43,220 bases of DNA from a virus: IMG/VR virus record IMGVR_UViG_3300027739_000017, positions 1 through 43,220 of that record; one strand, 5' to 3'. The notes beneath the pieces were generated by a model. It did no database searches. It had not been told where the DNA came from and worked only from the letters and a program-made list of their open reading frames with translations. Within the stretch, counting starts at the first letter, position 1. Each line of letters starts with the position of its first letter. The position numbers and the translations under genes were made by a program. This document shows, one piece after another, positions 35,401 through 43,220 of the stretch.

Positions 35401-36939
35401 TTAAAATCCTCTCCATTCTTTTCGACCTGTTTCCCATGTCTTTCGCCACCTCTTAATCCATATCATGCCTTTTGGAGTCGGCGGGGAAGGTGCCCCGCTG
35501 TATATAGTGGTCGTCGTTGTCGGTTCTGTTGTCGGCGCCGTGGTGATGCTTGTGCTTGTGCTCGATGTTATAGCTACGCTGGTTGTCGTTGCAACCGTGG
35601 TGGTGGTAACACCAGCATCAACTTCATAAGCTCCCTTGCTCCACGGTACAGTTCTGGCAGTACCGTTTAAGTCTGTAGTAAAATAAGTGGAGAGGTTTGT
35701 TCCGTTATCTGCCGCACTGGAATCTTCATCCAGTATGAAGTTATATGTAGAACTATCAACAAACGGGTCTGCGCCGGAGTAAATGCCATGTGCTTCTGCC
35801 CCAACTGACGGTTGTGCAACATCATAATAGTTATAGTCATGTGTTGCATTATCTCCCAAATAGGTCGCCGGGGCATTGTAGAAAATATTGTTATACGCCT
35901 CAACCTGATAATCTCCTGTTGTTGAAGCGGGGATATACAAACCTGCGTTGTAATTATAGAGGGTGTTGTTAAATATTTTGCATCTTCTGTAGCTCGCACC
36001 CGTCTTATTTGAAAATTTTATAGCCGATATAGTTTCTTCCTCCCATTTCGTCTGATAGAATAAGTTGTTATATACCTGCCAACCTTCATTAATGCCTATT
36101 TCAAACAATATGCCGAGCGATGCGGTATCATACATTATATTGTTACGAACAGTCCCATTATCGGAATCATAGACAATTAAAAAATCCTCATGTATTTCTC
36201 CACCGAGGCCACCAATATCATGCACTACGCAATTCTCTATAATGGCATTGTGGCTGTTGTATAAATAAAGAGCCGCCCCACAAACATTGTAAATCGTGCA
36301 GTTTTGAATTTTTAGCCCAGTATGGTTATTATCCATAGTCGTGCTGATTGCCGTATCCTTTATGCCGTTGCAGTTGGCAACCTCGCATCCTACACCATAA
36401 CCCTTCCCCTCAATATTTTTAAGAGTTATGTAATTCGTCCTTCCCTTATTATTGTAAGAAAGAAGCACTATGTCGCCAGCAACACCTGACATATCAACCT
36501 TTATTCCATTTTCAACAACCCCATCAATAGTGACATAGCTTGGGCCAGTATAGGTTGCAGTCGGAGCGTAAAACTGTATATTAACACCACTCAAAACAAC
36601 AGTTGCATTGTCCGTATCGTTATTCCATCCGGTATTTGTGCCATGCTCTGTGTTTGTTGCACGTTTTATTGTTATTCTGTCGGCTTCAGATGTTCCGCTT
36701 TTATTGATTCTCCATATGGTTGTGTATGTTCCACCGGCAACATAGACCGTATCGCCCGGTTGAAGACTTTCCGTCCAAAACGTGCTGGAATAGACAGGCA
36801 TTCCATAAAAAGCATTCCCCCAATCGACACCAGTATTTGACCCCTCAGCATACGAGTCGGGTTTTACATACCAGCTTGCCGCTTGAACATGCCCCCACAA
36901 AAAAACAACGGATAAAAATACAATTAAAAATCTTTTCAT
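35401..36939 (-). CDS. Exported right-handed beta-helix protein (512 aa)
   Basis: MKRFLIVFLSVVFLWGHVQA is a clear Sec signal peptide (cleavage after AQA/A). The mature chain starts like pectate-lyase-fold proteins (WYVKPDSYAEGSNTGVDWGN; GDTVYVAGGTY) and shows many helix-coil repeats of the N-C-x-V/I and N-N-I/L type (CTIYNVCGAALYLYNSHNAI; CVVHDIGGLGGEI; NNIFYNAPATYLG). A Thr-rich linker of about 60 residues precedes a Pro hinge and a basic, Trp-rich end (MIWIKRW...W). Likely a polysaccharide-active or surface protein secreted by the infected cell, unusual for a phage. Its C-terminal tag matches that of the SGNH hydrolase upstream. Confidence 0.75.
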   Translation of the reverse strand: MKRFLIVFLSVVFLWGHVQAASWYVKPDSYAEGSNTGVDWGNAFYGMPVYSSTFWTESLQPGDTVYVAGGTYTTIWRINKSGTSEADRITIKRATNTEHGTNTGWNNDTDNATVVLSGVNIQFYAPTATYTGPSYVTIDGVVENGIKVDMSGVAGDIVLLSYNNKGRTNYITLKNIEGKGYGVGCEVANCNGIKDTAISTTMDNNHTGLKIQNCTIYNVCGAALYLYNSHNAIIENCVVHDIGGLGGEIHEDFLIVYDSDNGTVRNNIMYDTASLGILFEIGINEGWQVYNNLFYQTKWEEETISAIKFSNKTGASYRRCKIFNNTLYNYNAGLYIPASTTGDYQVEAYNNIFYNAPATYLGDNATHDYNYYDVAQPSVGAEAHGIYSGADPFVDSSTYNFILDEDSSAADNGTNLSTYFTTDLNGTARTVPWSKGAYEVDAGVTTTTVATTTSVAITSSTSTSITTAPTTEPTTTTTIYSGAPSPPTPKGMIWIKRWRKTWETGRKEWRGF

Positions 36940-36983
36940 GGGTAAAGCCCCTTAATTTCACTATTCTTACCTTGCCACTCAGA

Positions 36984-37027
36984 CCGGGCAAAGGAAGAAA
37001 TAAAAAGAAACTATTTCCTCCTCCCGG
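36984..37027 (-). other. Long stem-loop between the two exported-protein genes
   Basis: Minus strand CCGGG...CCCGG closes a second stem GGAGGAAATA/TATTTCTTCC (36993-37021) with a 9-base loop. No long T-run follows the outer stem. Likely an mRNA processing or partial termination signal in the 104-bp gap 36940-37043. Confidence 0.55.
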
Positions 37028-37043
37028 ACAAGATGCGCCGTTT

Positions 37044-38450
37044 TCATTGCCATCTGCCCACCCATCTCTTTACCCACATGCTTGCGCTGTTTCGGGAGAG
37101 TGCAATCTTGATCTGCCTAGCGGTGCTAGCGCCAAGCGCCGCATTGCCAGCTACATTATAATGCGTCTTGTCTGACTCGCTGGCATAATACTCTGGCCGC
37201 AGAGCATACCCGCCAGCGGTTACATCCCATGTTCCCATAGCCGCCTGATTATCAATCCATATCGCACCAGCTATTTTGTCGACTTCGGTTTTAATGGCGG
37301 CATTATAGGAAAGTATATTTGCGGGTGACCCTTCAGCCCCGTCAGGGTCTATGCTGCACACAATGGGGATAATTGGCGGGGTGGCGCCTAGTGCAGCGGT
37401 ACACATTGCCGCTATGTTTGATGGGGTATTGTCATACCCTCCGGTTTGGCTCCAATCATTGTAGCCGCCTGCTATAATTACATATGCAGGCTTATGGTTT
37501 ATAACATCGGCTGTAAATCGGGCAAGCATCCCTTCCGTTGTGTCTTGCGATTTTGCAAGGTTTGAATACGTCCAGCCAAACTGTCTTGCCACATGGTCAA
37601 TCCACGGGTATGTTTTTTTATACCCAAGTTTTACGCCGTAATAAGGGTCTAAGGTTGCGGATTCTTTAAAGCCCCATAAACTGCCATCGGTAGTAGTATT
37701 GTAGGCCGTCCCCCTAGAGTCTCCAATTAAGACAACATGTGGAGCTTGCCCGTAAAACTTCATCGGCATGGCCCCAAAAAAACCAGATGTAAAATCACCA
37801 GTCCCTACCCCGATACTGAAAGAGGCTGAGTAATTCTCATTCTCAATCAGGGCCCCCATTTTGTAGCAGGAGGCGTTACCGGCTATGGTATAGCCAAGAG
37901 CCTTAAATGACACCATATCGCCAATATCGGCATCTATCGGGGGTGTCATGGTAAGCGTGTGAACCCCATCTGGAATAGGATCATCCTGAGCATACGCGAG
38001 AGTATCCGTCGCACCAACAGACGCAGCAGTTATAGTCGTGCCTGTGGCTAGGTTTGTAGCGCCCAGCCGTGTTCCGAAAAACTGAAACGCAACAGCTCCC
38101 GCTGGTTTTGTGAATGTAACCGGCAGATATAACGCAACCTGCTGGATTGGCGTATCAGAAGTATATATGCTTGACTCTGCACTAACCGACGCAAGGGGTG
38201 TTGATTCTGGCGCCACCAGTTGCTGTATCCAATCCCAAGTCCCTGCCGTAGCCGCACCGCTGCCCAAAGCATTCGTGCCGCCGATTTCTACAATGTTCTC
38301 GGCGGTGTCTGCTGGGCGCGGCTGCAAGGCAAGCTGCGCCCCGCCAGAAAATCTTGAATGTCTCATTATGGCATCGGAGTATGACGGCAACATGAAAAGA
38401 CTAGCTAAAAAAGCGCCTATAATGATAATGCCTATTTTGTTTTTCGCCAT
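37044..38450 (-). CDS. Exported SGNH/GDSL-family hydrolase (468 aa)
   Basis: Signal peptide at residues 1-27 (MAKNKIGIIIIGAFLASLFM, then PSYSDA). The catalytic blocks of SGNH esterases are present: HVVLIGDSRGTAY (block I, Ser, about residue 245), AGGYNDW (block III, Gly-x-Asn-Asp, about 330) and SDKTHYN (block V, Asp-x-x-His, about 440). The 200 residues before block I are a beta-rich domain, probably carbohydrate binding. It likely removes acyl groups from a polysaccharide, together with the exported beta-helix protein. C-terminal MWVKRWVGRW matches the tag of that neighbour. It overlaps the upstream small membrane protein gene by 19 bases. Confidence 0.8.
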   Translation of the reverse strand: MAKNKIGIIIIGAFLASLFMLPSYSDAIMRHSRFSGGAQLALQPRPADTAENIVEIGGTNALGSGAATAGTWDWIQQLVAPESTPLASVSAESSIYTSDTPIQQVALYLPVTFTKPAGAVAFQFFGTRLGATNLATGTTITAASVGATDTLAYAQDDPIPDGVHTLTMTPPIDADIGDMVSFKALGYTIAGNASCYKMGALIENENYSASFSIGVGTGDFTSGFFGAMPMKFYGQAPHVVLIGDSRGTAYNTTTDGSLWGFKESATLDPYYGVKLGYKKTYPWIDHVARQFGWTYSNLAKSQDTTEGMLARFTADVINHKPAYVIIAGGYNDWSQTGGYDNTPSNIAAMCTAALGATPPIIPIVCSIDPDGAEGSPANILSYNAAIKTEVDKIAGAIWIDNQAAMGTWDVTAGGYALRPEYYASESDKTHYNVAGNAALGASTARQIKIALSRNSASMWVKRWVGRWQ

Positions 38451-38584
38451 TTGCTAATCTCTCCTGTCTCGAAAAGTTTATACTCTATGAGATCAATTAT
38501 TGCAGAACCGATGAACACAAGGCCGGCAAACAGGGCTGTAACCCCGAGCAAGAAAAGCCATGTGTATGTGCAAAGTTCGGCCAT
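38432..38584 (-). CDS. Small single-pass membrane protein (50 aa)
   Basis: WLFLLGVTALFAGLVFIGSA and an acidic/basic tail (YKLFETGEISKWRKTK) give one membrane helix with a positive C-terminus. Too short for assignment; pinholin-like or a membrane anchor for the neighbouring proteins is possible. Coupled by overlap to the SGNH hydrolase gene. Confidence 0.6.
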   Translation of the reverse strand: MAELCTYTWLFLLGVTALFAGLVFIGSAIIDLIEYKLFETGEISKWRKTK

Positions 38585-38591
38585 TGAAGCC

Positions 38592-38948
38592 TCATTCTAA
38601 AACATTGCCTTTTATCGCCATTAAAATCTGTTTTGTATGACTTTCAAGTTTCGCTTCCAAACCGGAAACCCATCGTTCAAAAGAGTTGAATCTTTGGTTG
38701 ATGTGTTCATGCTGCTGTATGCAAGACACCCTTAATTGATAATCGCCAGACTGTCTTACCTGAACATCTTCAATTTTTTTCTTGAGATCGTTTGTGTCGT
38801 CATGGAGCCTGTCATTCGTTCGGTTATTTTCCACCACAAGGGCACGAACCATCGTGCGGCAGGTTATGAGAACGAATAACGATGTGACCAGAGCCACTAC
38901 TCCAATAAGAGAATCAACGTACTTTAGAACAACAGGGAAAAGCTCCAT
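38592..38948 (-). CDS. Membrane-anchored coiled-coil protein (118 aa)
   Basis: GAGGGGGT precedes the ATG. Residues 8-32 (KYVDSLIGVVALVTSLFVLI) form a membrane helix; the rest is a long charged coiled coil (NRTNDRLHDDTNDLKKKIED; INQRFNSFERWVSGLEAKLE). This is the layout of i-spanin-like or holin-accessory proteins, with a coiled coil facing the periplasm or cytoplasm. Lysis role inferred only. Confidence 0.6.
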   Translation of the reverse strand: MELFPVVLKYVDSLIGVVALVTSLFVLITCRTMVRALVVENNRTNDRLHDDTNDLKKKIEDVQVRQSGDYQLRVSCIQQHEHINQRFNSFERWVSGLEAKLESHTKQILMAIKGNVLE

Positions 38949-38968
38949 GACAATACCCCCTCTGATTA

Positions 38969-39406
38969 TTATTTTGATGTGTCGTCAATTCCGACATAAA
39001 CGCTACCAGTGCAAGATGTGCAACCATCAAACTGCACTCTTGCCTTGTCCGTGTTCCTCGGTAGCGGCAAATAAAAGCCGGGAGCCTCAGAGGTCGTGTT
39101 ATCAACGTACATTATTATAGGAGTCAGTTTTTTTGTAACCGCGTCTGGTTCTGAAACCCAAGACCATTTTCCCCTTTTGTTTTTATAGGTTTCATATGTG
39201 ACAGAGATTGTTTCTGCTTGCTGGTATATAATTTCAGCTTCTACCCAAAGCCCGTCAAACCCACGGCAGTCAATTTCTACTGTGGTGTTATCCGTACTTG
39301 AGGTTATTTCAGTTCCGCCTCCTGTTTCAACGGTAAGCTTGCTCCATGATGGGCTTGCCGCAAAAGCTATGATAAGGCATATGAGTATCAGTGTCAGTTT
39401 TTTCAT
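38969..39406 (-). CDS. Exported beta-rich protein (145 aa)
   Basis: AAGGAG and a Sec signal peptide (MKKLTLILICLIIAFAASPS, then WS). The mature 120 residues are beta-rich (VEIDCRGFDGLWVEAEIIYQ; PGFYLPLPRNTDKARVQFDG) and contain three Cys (Cys-Arg-Gly near residue 47 and Cys-Thr-Ser-Cys near 130), suggesting a disulfide. Not recognised. It may be a periplasmic or virion-tip protein. Confidence 0.6.
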   Translation of the reverse strand: MKKLTLILICLIIAFAASPSWSKLTVETGGGTEITSSTDNTTVEIDCRGFDGLWVEAEIIYQQAETISVTYETYKNKRGKWSWVSEPDAVTKKLTPIIMYVDNTTSEAPGFYLPLPRNTDKARVQFDGCTSCTGSVYVGIDDTSK

Positions 39407-39555
39407 TTCGGGTCTCCTTCTTTCTTCGGTTCGGTTGTTGGAATAGAGTTTATCTTCGCCGCCAGTTCGTTAAAGCGGAATTGGAGGTATTTAACTGACT
39501 CGTTGAAGCAGGAGTTCAGTTCGATGAGTAGGGCGGTTTTGTCAGTTTGGGTCAT
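39403..39555 (-). CDS. Small coiled-coil protein following the tail fibre (50 aa)
   Basis: ATG overlaps the fibre stop (ATGA) and the stop overlaps the exported protein start (ATGA). Product (MTQTDKTALLIELNSCFNES, then VKYLQFRFNELAAK) is one amphipathic helix. A fibre chaperone or assembly factor is possible because of the tight coupling; not proven. Confidence 0.6.
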   Translation of the reverse strand: MTQTDKTALLIELNSCFNESVKYLQFRFNELAAKINSIPTTEPKKEGDPK

Positions 39556-41945
39556 TTCTTCTCCAATGCTTCTATACGGGTTGTTAGCTGTTGTGCTGCC
39601 ACTGTTAGTAAGGATATCATAGCTCCAAGATCACGCTCTATATTTGCAGAGGCTTTACCCTCTTTATTAGTAGGCACTACCTTCTGTGCAAATATCGGAA
39701 GTGTTGTGTGATCAAGGTTACCATCTTTGTCTGCCTTGATAGTTAATAATTCTTTAATAGCGTCCCCAACAAAATACTTAGTTCTGTCAGTAAATGACCC
39801 TGCGCTACAATTAGCAGTTATGTACACGTCATCACCAAGGTATACTTTATCATAAGCCTGTATATGAATATCTTTAGTAGTGCCAGTATACATATAAATA
39901 TACACATTAGCATCAGCATTAGACCAAAAGCAGTAATCACCGCTGCCACCAGGTGCGTAATACATACTATAATCAGTATTTCCACTTGAAGCATTAAAGT
40001 TTAGTGACGCCGGATTACTAGCATCATACTCCAAACTAATATCCCCACCCTTCTTGATGGCCAGCCCTGCGTCCTTTAACTCTACATAATTAGTCCCATT
40101 ACCGAATCTAGGATCAAATACGTTTTTATTAAGTTGTATATACGGATACCCAGCATCTATGCCAATCTTCACAATCGGGGTGGATGTAGTACCGGAAGAG
40201 TATGCCGACACAGCCACACCCTTGTTCCATGCGTAGGTATTATACTCATACGCTGTACCTCCTGCCGTGCTACACCATGCATTGGGTACAAAGCTTTGTG
40301 TTGAGTATGTTCCTTGATAGTCAGCGTAGAAGTCTGTAGTAGGATCTCCAGTAGTCAGCACCACTTTAGCTGCTATGATTAACCCACCAGCAAGCAAAGC
40401 TATAACATTCCCATTAGAGAAGGTGTGCCCTGACGCATCGTGAAAAACTGCATAAGTACCGTGATAGGTGAGATTTGTAGAGTCTATAGTTACTGTTTTT
40501 TTAACAACACCACTAATTCCTCTGGTCACGCTATACTTATATCCGTGAACGTAATCAGTATCATAAGCAATAGCAGCAGTCTCTCCAGCGTTCCATACTG
40601 TAAAATAATTATCATCGCCCCTTACAGCAAGGAAAGGCCCAGCACCGTAAATAGTTGCCATGTCTCCTTGAAACGTGATAAGAGAGTCGTCAAGTCCGTG
40701 AGAGGCTTTATATATGCGTAAATTACCAGACCCGCTGTAAGCGTAGGAGAAATCAACCTTTGTGCCGTCACTCTTAACATAAGCACCCATTTGTACTACT
40801 GAACCGGTACTGGATATACACACTCCTTCCGCCTTGGAGCCTGCCGTTTGCATATACACAAAGTCAGCAACTGCAAAGGAGTCGTCTAGTGTGCATATAA
40901 AAGCGTCTGTAGTTGAAATATCACCGACAAGTGCTGATGACTTAGAGACCAGGAGTGTCCCATTGACAGCGCTTGTTGTGTTGGCCTTTAACGTATAGCA
41001 CTCAAAAGTAGCTCTTGCCCTGAGGTTAGCGGACTCTATCAGGTCTGGAGAAACTATAAATCCTGATGTAGTTGCGGTGTAGTTGTTGGACTTAATAATA
41101 GGGCCGCTAGCAGTCGTCCCATCAATTAGTATGCCAGAACCAGAAGGCCCGACCTGTAGCTGCCCCGGCACGGTATGTGGTGTAGCCCCGGCAAAATCAG
41201 CAAGGCCGGTAGCTGCATCAAGAGAAAAAGTATTCTTGCTTGAAGAATTGTACCCTTTAATCCCTGCTGAATTTATCAAAACACCAGCGCCACTCGGCGA
41301 ACCGTCAACCATTGCCGTTGACGTTCCCATAACAGCAGCAACAAGCTTTACACCCTGCCCGTCAGGGTCTCCGAAGGCTCCTTTTATAGCTGCGGCATTA
41401 AACGGGTCGGTCGTAAACCCGGTCGTGTGAGAATTGCTGGCAACCGACACCATACATTTAAGCGTATCGCTTGCACTGTCCATCCACATAAAGCCATAAG
41501 AACTATTGAGCTTGCCGACCTTTAAAAGAATCGTGCCAGCGGTATAGCTTTTATGGCTTGCAATCCTGTCACCGAAATCCCTTGCCACGGTTATGCTATT
41601 CGGCAGAAGTGGGTTTGTTGGGCATGCTGTCACCCTAAGATATTCAAGGGTAGCAAGCCCGGTTAAAATCTGCCCGGTGCCTGGGCAGGCAACAAGAATA
41701 TCCCCGACCGCACAGTTCAGGATGCTTGATACAGAATCCCTTTTTAACCGAATTGCCGTTTCGGTTGTGGAAACAAATTCGTTTATTATAAAGGCAGGAC
41801 TCCAAATTTGATCTCCACCTACCGCTGAAACAGCGCCTATAGGGACAATGCCAAGTGTCGAAGGGTCAAGGGCTGTTGAATAATTCGCTCCTGTTGCTGC
41901 TGCCGCGGCTGAAGGCGTCTTTGGTTTTATGGTATATTTACTCAT
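39552..41945 (-). CDS. Tail fibre protein (797 aa)
   Basis: Start at ATG 41945 (MSKYTIKPKTPS), fixed by the ATGA overlap with the tail module gene; an in-frame TTG six codons upstream is less likely. N-terminal 200 residues (SPAFIINEFVSTTETAIRLK; GDILVACPGTGQILTGLATL) may attach to the tail. Then repetitive beta segments (PGQLQVGPSGSGILIDGTTA; YSGSGNLRIYKASHGLDDSL) typical of trimeric fibres. The end has RTKYFVGDAIKELLTIKADK and a C-terminal coiled coil (LLTVAAQQLTTRIEALEKK), the place where fibres often carry a folding domain. The distal two-thirds look AT-richer than the N-terminus, as if exchanged. Receptor recognition inferred. Confidence 0.75.
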   Translation of the reverse strand: MSKYTIKPKTPSAAAAATGANYSTALDPSTLGIVPIGAVSAVGGDQIWSPAFIINEFVSTTETAIRLKRDSVSSILNCAVGDILVACPGTGQILTGLATLEYLRVTACPTNPLLPNSITVARDFGDRIASHKSYTAGTILLKVGKLNSSYGFMWMDSASDTLKCMVSVASNSHTTGFTTDPFNAAAIKGAFGDPDGQGVKLVAAVMGTSTAMVDGSPSGAGVLINSAGIKGYNSSSKNTFSLDAATGLADFAGATPHTVPGQLQVGPSGSGILIDGTTASGPIIKSNNYTATTSGFIVSPDLIESANLRARATFECYTLKANTTSAVNGTLLVSKSSALVGDISTTDAFICTLDDSFAVADFVYMQTAGSKAEGVCISSTGSVVQMGAYVKSDGTKVDFSYAYSGSGNLRIYKASHGLDDSLITFQGDMATIYGAGPFLAVRGDDNYFTVWNAGETAAIAYDTDYVHGYKYSVTRGISGVVKKTVTIDSTNLTYHGTYAVFHDASGHTFSNGNVIALLAGGLIIAAKVVLTTGDPTTDFYADYQGTYSTQSFVPNAWCSTAGGTAYEYNTYAWNKGVAVSAYSSGTTSTPIVKIGIDAGYPYIQLNKNVFDPRFGNGTNYVELKDAGLAIKKGGDISLEYDASNPASLNFNASSGNTDYSMYYAPGGSGDYCFWSNADANVYIYMYTGTTKDIHIQAYDKVYLGDDVYITANCSAGSFTDRTKYFVGDAIKELLTIKADKDGNLDHTTLPIFAQKVVPTNKEGKASANIERDLGAMISLLTVAAQQLTTRIEALEKK

Positions 41946-43220
41946 GCCTGCTCCCAACACCAAGGTACCGCTTTTATTTCAACATGGCTCTCAATTTCTG
42001 CCGGCCATACAATCGCCTTATTTGCAAACGCAAACGACGCCTCCGAGTCCTTAAATAAAAACCACGGTACAAGTAGCGTTACCCCTGAAACTCCTTTTTC
42101 AAGATGCACAACCGGGCACACCATATCACGGTATGTCGTAGTATCTGGCTCCCATGTCCCAAGCTCGTTATCCTTCACCCTTGCATGAATAGAAAAGTGA
42201 GAAAAAGAGTTCGGGAAATCATACGTATCTTCACAGCAATACACGATTATGTCCCTTGCCAGTATGCCGCCAGGCAGGTATTCAAAAGTAGCAGTAGGAG
42301 TCGGGCAAGTGTCGGCATCGTCTGCCGCAACAAAAGCAACCTGTATCCCTTTGGCGGAAGGGTACCAACTCCCAGCCTGTCCATCTTCCCATGAACGCAT
42401 ACGAACAACTAGGTTTGTAAACTCAGAGGGGGTATATCCATTGGCTTCTAGCTCGGCATTTCTTGGAGGCAGGGCTAGGGCTATGGCATGTTCAACCGTG
42501 GTATCTGTGCTGTTGAGGTCAACAAAGTGCCGGTTCCATACGGTCGGGAGAGTTACTTTTCGGGCATACCCTGCGTCTACAGATACAAACGGTAAGCTAT
42601 CAGTTATTGACAACCCTGCATCATGGGTTAGTACAAAATAAAAAGGGTTTGTTACATTTACATAATACAACCCATTATAGACCTCACACCCTGTAGCGTC
42701 AAATGAGTAGGTTAGTAGTATATCACCATCGCTTAAGCCATGCGCACCTGATGTGCTAAGTAAGAAATAAGCAGATGGATAACCTTCAAATTCTCTTACG
42801 TTATATGCTATCTGCGCTCCTATAGTCGCAAATCGGCAATACTGAATCTCAAAACGCCCACTCAAAGCTCCGGGGTTTATTGAGGCTGCCCATACCCATG
42901 ATGTGTTAAGACGCCATTGTGTACGCTTAAACCATCCTATCTTCAAAGGCAATACACCGCAAGCAATAGAGGAAAAAGTGGGATGAGAAACGCTATCAGC
43001 CAAAGACACGACAGCGCTATATTCGCTCTCTAAGCCATTCCACGATACAACCTTGACGCTCAAGTAGATGTGTTCAGATGTTGGAGTCCACCTAAAAAGT
43101 TTATGCCCAATAGTATTGAACAAAACCGGAGTTCCTGTCCCATCAGCCGTTGTAGAAAATCTCCAAACATACTTCTTAACATAATGCCCGTCATTTGTCG
43201 TTCCGGTCGCATTTGCTTCT
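41942..43220 (-). CDS. Tail protein with FnIII-like modules, C-terminal part (continuation of the gene at 1-1538)
   Basis: The frame is open to the right edge and ends in TGA at 41942-41944, overlapping the fibre gene start as ATGA. Read on from position 1 it supplies residues 513-938. It repeats the landmarks of the first half in the same order: WFKRTQWRLN, FEIQYCRF, RHFVDLN, VAFVAADD, SFSHFSIHARVK and LLVPWFLF. The second copy carries about 65 extra residues after FEIQYCRF, so the modules have diverged by insertion as well as substitution. An internal TTG at 43123 could be taken as a start if the window were linear, but the upstream frame is clearly coding. Structural tail role inferred from position and beta-rich composition. 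Confidence 0.8.
   Translation of the reverse strand, partial: EANATGTTNDGHYVKKYVWRFSTTADGTGTPVLFNTIGHKLFRWTPTSEHIYLSVKVVSWNGLESEYSAVVSLADSVSHPTFSSIACGVLPLKIGWFKRTQWRLNTSWVWAASINPGALSGRFEIQYCRFATIGAQIAYNVREFEGYPSAYFLLSTSGAHGLSDGDILLTYSFDATGCEVYNGLYYVNVTNPFYFVLTHDAGLSITDSLPFVSVDAGYARKVTLPTVWNRHFVDLNSTDTTVEHAIALALPPRNAELEANGYTPSEFTNLVVRMRSWEDGQAGSWYPSAKGIQVAFVAADDADTCPTPTATFEYLPGGILARDIIVYCCEDTYDFPNSFSHFSIHARVKDNELGTWEPDTTTYRDMVCPVVHLEKGVSGVTLLVPWFLFKDSEASFAFANKAIVWPAEIESHVEIKAVPWCWEQA

Noticed and set aside
1-43220. Integrase, attachment site, tRNA genes, CRISPR array, insertion sequences, CI-type repressor
   Set aside because: Looked for on both strands; nothing with recognisable motifs or repeat-spacer pattern was found.

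Overview
The window reads as one complete, circularly closed phage genome of 43,220 bp. A single reading frame leaves the left edge (position 1, minus strand) and re-enters at the right edge (position 43,220) in the same frame. The joined gene has exactly 939 codons and contains two diverged copies of one tail-protein module. Gene content is that of a short-tailed (podovirus-like) phage of a Gram-negative host: portal, scaffold, capsid, tail nozzle-like protein, large internal virion proteins, tail fibre, SleB-type lysozyme and a lipobox protein. I see no integrase, transposase, tRNA or CI-type repressor. The host cannot be named. A perfect canonical parS site suggests a host with a chromosomal ParB system, so probably not an enteric bacterium.

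Layout: nearly everything is on the minus strand and transcribed leftward. (1) 16062-11220: packaging operon. It holds a TerS candidate, several small ORFs, and a TerL that is split into ATPase and nuclease ORFs around a 41-codon ORF, then a DpdA-like DNA-base transglycosylase and a Cys-rich mini-protein. Stop and start codons overlap at most junctions. (2) From a promoter at 11212-11240: portal, a 93-aa protein carrying parS, scaffold, capsid, decoration protein, adaptor, nozzle and the wrapping tail protein (through position 1/43220). The strand then continues with the fibre, exported and membrane proteins, an SGNH hydrolase, a beta-helix protein, lysozyme, a holin/lipoprotein, a cupin and the internal virion proteins down to 26958. 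(3) From a promoter at 26875-26903: early recombination block (PD-(D/E)XK exonuclease, RecT-like annealase, Zn protein, ParB-like protein, HNH protein). (4) From a promoter at 22390-22417: replication block (structured leader RNA, Rep protein, SSB, RuvC-like resolvase). (5) One rightward operon, 16265-19368, has its own promoter and terminator: a DUF3560-methyltransferase and six small ORFs.

The most interesting material is regulatory. The leader RNA upstream of the Rep gene (22266-22384) folds into three nested stems. Its 7-nt apical loop and its internal bulge are both perfectly complementary to the 5' end of the same transcript, including the ribosome-binding site of a 33-aa leader ORF that stops at the Rep ribosome-binding site. 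This is the architecture of the phage P1/P7 C4 and P4 CI immunity RNAs. The same RNA has 12 contiguous bases complementary to the ribosome-binding site of the rightward methyltransferase operon. Together with the perfect parS site and a ParB-like gene, and without an integrase, this raises the possibility of a phage-plasmid lifestyle. A second striking layer is an 18-bp imperfect palindrome (core TCGGATTTCCGA) found at least a dozen times around the genome, in all three reading frames and between genes, plus a dense cluster of its half-sites at the end of the TerS candidate gene.
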